NCBI RefSeq assembly: GCF_918698155.1
Contig: NZ_CAKKLX010000019.1
Location: 26,051-90,050, forward strand
Length of the DNA: 64,000 nt
Reading direction: 5' to 3'
Source: Roseomonas sp. CECT 9278
GTDB taxonomy: Bacteria > Pseudomonadota > Alphaproteobacteria > Acetobacterales > Acetobacteraceae
Made by a program: the position numbers and the translations under genes. Below the pieces are notes generated by a model. The model was not told where the DNA came from and searched no databases. It worked only from the letters and a program-made list of their open reading frames with translations. Below are positions 63,008 to 64,000 of the stretch, one piece after another (the first letter of the stretch is position 1; every line of letters starts with the position of its first letter).

Positions 63008-63466
63008 TTACCCGATCAGGCCGCGCTTGTGCTCGGCCAGCTGCACGCGCTCGGGCAGGAAGCCGCGCTTGAGCGCCGGCAGCGCCTTGTACGGGTCGCA
63101 TTCGCCGCAGACGAAGATGTCCAGCGCCGCATAGTCGCGTTCCGGCCACGAATGGATCGACACGTGGCTCTCGGCCAGCACCAGCACGCCCGACACCCCG
63201 CCATTGGGCGAGAAGTGATGGAAATGCCCGTGCAGGATCGTGGCACCCGTCGCCAGCGCGGCCTCGCGCAGCACGGCATCGATGTGGTCGGGGTCGTCGA
63301 GGTTCGTCGCCCCCCACAGGTCGATGATCACATGCGTCCCGGCGTAGCGAACGCCGTTGCGCGCGATGAAGTAATCCTTCTCGGGGTGCACCGAGCGGTC
63401 TTCGTCAATGTTCCGGGTGTCGCTCGGCAAATCCGAGACCATCCCCGGTTGGACGAGAGCATCCAT
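63008..63466 (-). CDS. speD: S-adenosylmethionine decarboxylase proenzyme
   Basis: Provides decarboxylated SAM for SpeE. A 152-residue bacterial-type proenzyme. Self-cleavage is expected between Glu99 and Ser100 (VLAESHVSIHSWPE), leaving a pyruvoyl group; His105 and Cys120 are conserved catalytic residues. AAGGAG precedes the ATG. It carries a ~30-residue N-terminal extension beyond the core. Confidence 0.95.
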   Translation of the reverse strand: MDALVQPGMVSDLPSDTRNIDEDRSVHPEKDYFIARNGVRYAGTHVIIDLWGATNLDDPDHIDAVLREAALATGATILHGHFHHFSPNGGVSGVLVLAESHVSIHSWPERDYAALDIFVCGECDPYKALPALKRGFLPERVQLAEHKRGLIG

Positions 63467-63501
63467 GTGAGGGCTCCTTCCAGCCAGCAGATGACCAGGG
63501 C

Positions 63502-63519
63502 GGTCGGGGAAGTCCGACC
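63502..63519 (-). promoter_or_regulatory. Stem-loop in speD leader
   Basis: GGTCGG and CCGACC form a 6-bp stem around 6 bases, 36-53 bases upstream of speD, close to the ribosome site. The 182-base leader also contains CCCCC/GGGGG at 63579-63590. No known riboswitch is recognised. Confidence 0.3.
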
Positions 63520-63648
63520 ATTTGGGTCAACGGCCGCGCGATATGAGGCAAGGGGTCCCCGGGCGCAAGTGAAATTCACCCCCTTGGGGGAAAAATCGTA
63601 GCCGGTAACCGGAAAAATTGCAGTCCCCCCACCCGGGGGACGCGCAAC

Positions 63649-63945
63649 TCAGCGCGCGACCTGCACGCCCGCCCGCAAGGCCTCCAGCCGCGTCGGCAGC
63701 ACCCGCAGCACGCCGAGCTCCCGTTGCAGCCGCGGCAGGTCGGCCACGCCGCGCAACGGATCGGCGGTCAGCATGTCGAAGGCCTCGGCCAGCGGGCCGT
63801 CGGCCATGCGCGCGCCATGCGCCTCCCGCAGCGCGGCCAGCACATCGTCCTGGCCGGCCAGCGCGGCATAGGCGGCGGCGCGGGCCAGCGCGGCGCGGTC
63901 CGCCGGCCCGAGCGGCGCCGGCGCCGGCGGCAGCGCGGCCAGGTA
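63649..63945 (-). CDS. Truncated hypothetical protein, C-terminal part
   Basis: A frame without stops for 99 codons that runs into adapter-like sequence, so its start is lost. It reads ...RAAAYAALAGQDDVLAALREAHGARMADGPLAEAFDMLTADPLRGVADLPRLQRELGVL..., an Ala/Leu-rich helical protein resembling helical-repeat proteins without clear TPR. Not recognised. Confidence 0.5.
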   Translation of the reverse strand, partial: YLAALPPAPAPLGPADRAALARAAAYAALAGQDDVLAALREAHGARMADGPLAEAFDMLTADPLRGVADLPRLQRELGVLRVLPTRLEALRAGVQVAR

Positions 63946-64000
63946 CTGTCCCTTATACCCATCTCAAGCTGCCCACGACATGCAGTTTGTAGTTCCCGTC
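63946..64000. other. Degraded Nextera adapter at contig end
   Basis: CTGTCCCTTATACCCATCT at 63946-63964 differs from the 19-base transposase mosaic end (CTGTCTCTTATACACATCT) at two positions, and GCCCACGAC follows, as in the Nextera read-2 adapter. AT content jumps here too. Not biological; annotate as contamination. Confidence 0.85.

Noticed and set aside
63520..63648. Known SAM or polyamine riboswitch upstream of speD
   Set aside because: No consensus of a known class could be matched; only simple hairpins are visible.

Overview
The window is a dense, very GC-rich stretch of chromosome from an alphaproteobacterium. Gene content fits Acetobacteraceae of the Roseomonas type: many orphan Bug/TctC-type binding proteins, an Anbu proteasome-like locus, polar-flagellum genes next to a CckA-like kinase, and a GAAC-N7-GAAC operator (the alphaproteobacterial LexA box read on the other strand) upstream of recA. 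This assignment is inference from gene content; there is no rRNA gene to confirm it. I found no tRNA, rRNA, CRISPR array, insertion sequence or prophage. The last ~55 bases look like a degraded Nextera library adapter, so the right edge is probably a contig end.

Layout. 0-1.3 kb: a gene cut by the left edge and a secreted metallophosphatase. 1.3-6.5 kb: a tightly overlapping queuosine operon (queA-tgt-queF-queG-queC-VUT transporter); queA ends in an unusual in-frame 27-bp tandem repeat. 6.5-13.9 kb (minus strand): a two-subunit molybdenum hydroxylase of IorAB type with four solute-binding proteins and no permease. 13.9-17.1 kb: the Anbu cluster (permuted ATP-grasp, alpha-E, Anbu). 17.3-26.7 kb: a TPP enzyme, an amidase with an AtzG-like partner, a histidine phosphatase, a DUF1194 protein, a TPR/O-GlcNAc-transferase-like protein, a gamma-glutamyltransferase and an enoyl-CoA hydratase-like protein. 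27.0-32.3 kb: the phosphate operon pstSCAB-phoU-phoB behind a Pho-box-like site. 32.3-32.6 kb: a duplicated 128-bp intergenic repeat. 34.0-39.1 kb: a branched-chain amino acid type ABC transporter (liv) plus a cupin. 40-41.3 kb: a START-like/site-2-protease fusion. 45-46.2 kb: isocitrate dehydrogenase. 48-54 kb: DmpA-type peptidase, alaS, small proteins, recA. 54.2-60.5 kb: a divergent flagellar locus (flgB-flgC-fliE-fliQ-fliR-flhB-cckA-like on minus; fliO-fliP on plus). 62-63.5 kb: speD-speE for spermidine synthesis.

Most genes sit in operons with ATGA, TGATG or GTGA stop-start overlaps, suggesting translational coupling. The features that stand out beyond housekeeping are the repeat tail of queA, the Anbu cluster without its usual transglutaminase, the START-like/M50 fusion, the soluble CckA-like kinase in the flagellar operon, and several short intergenic repeat families.
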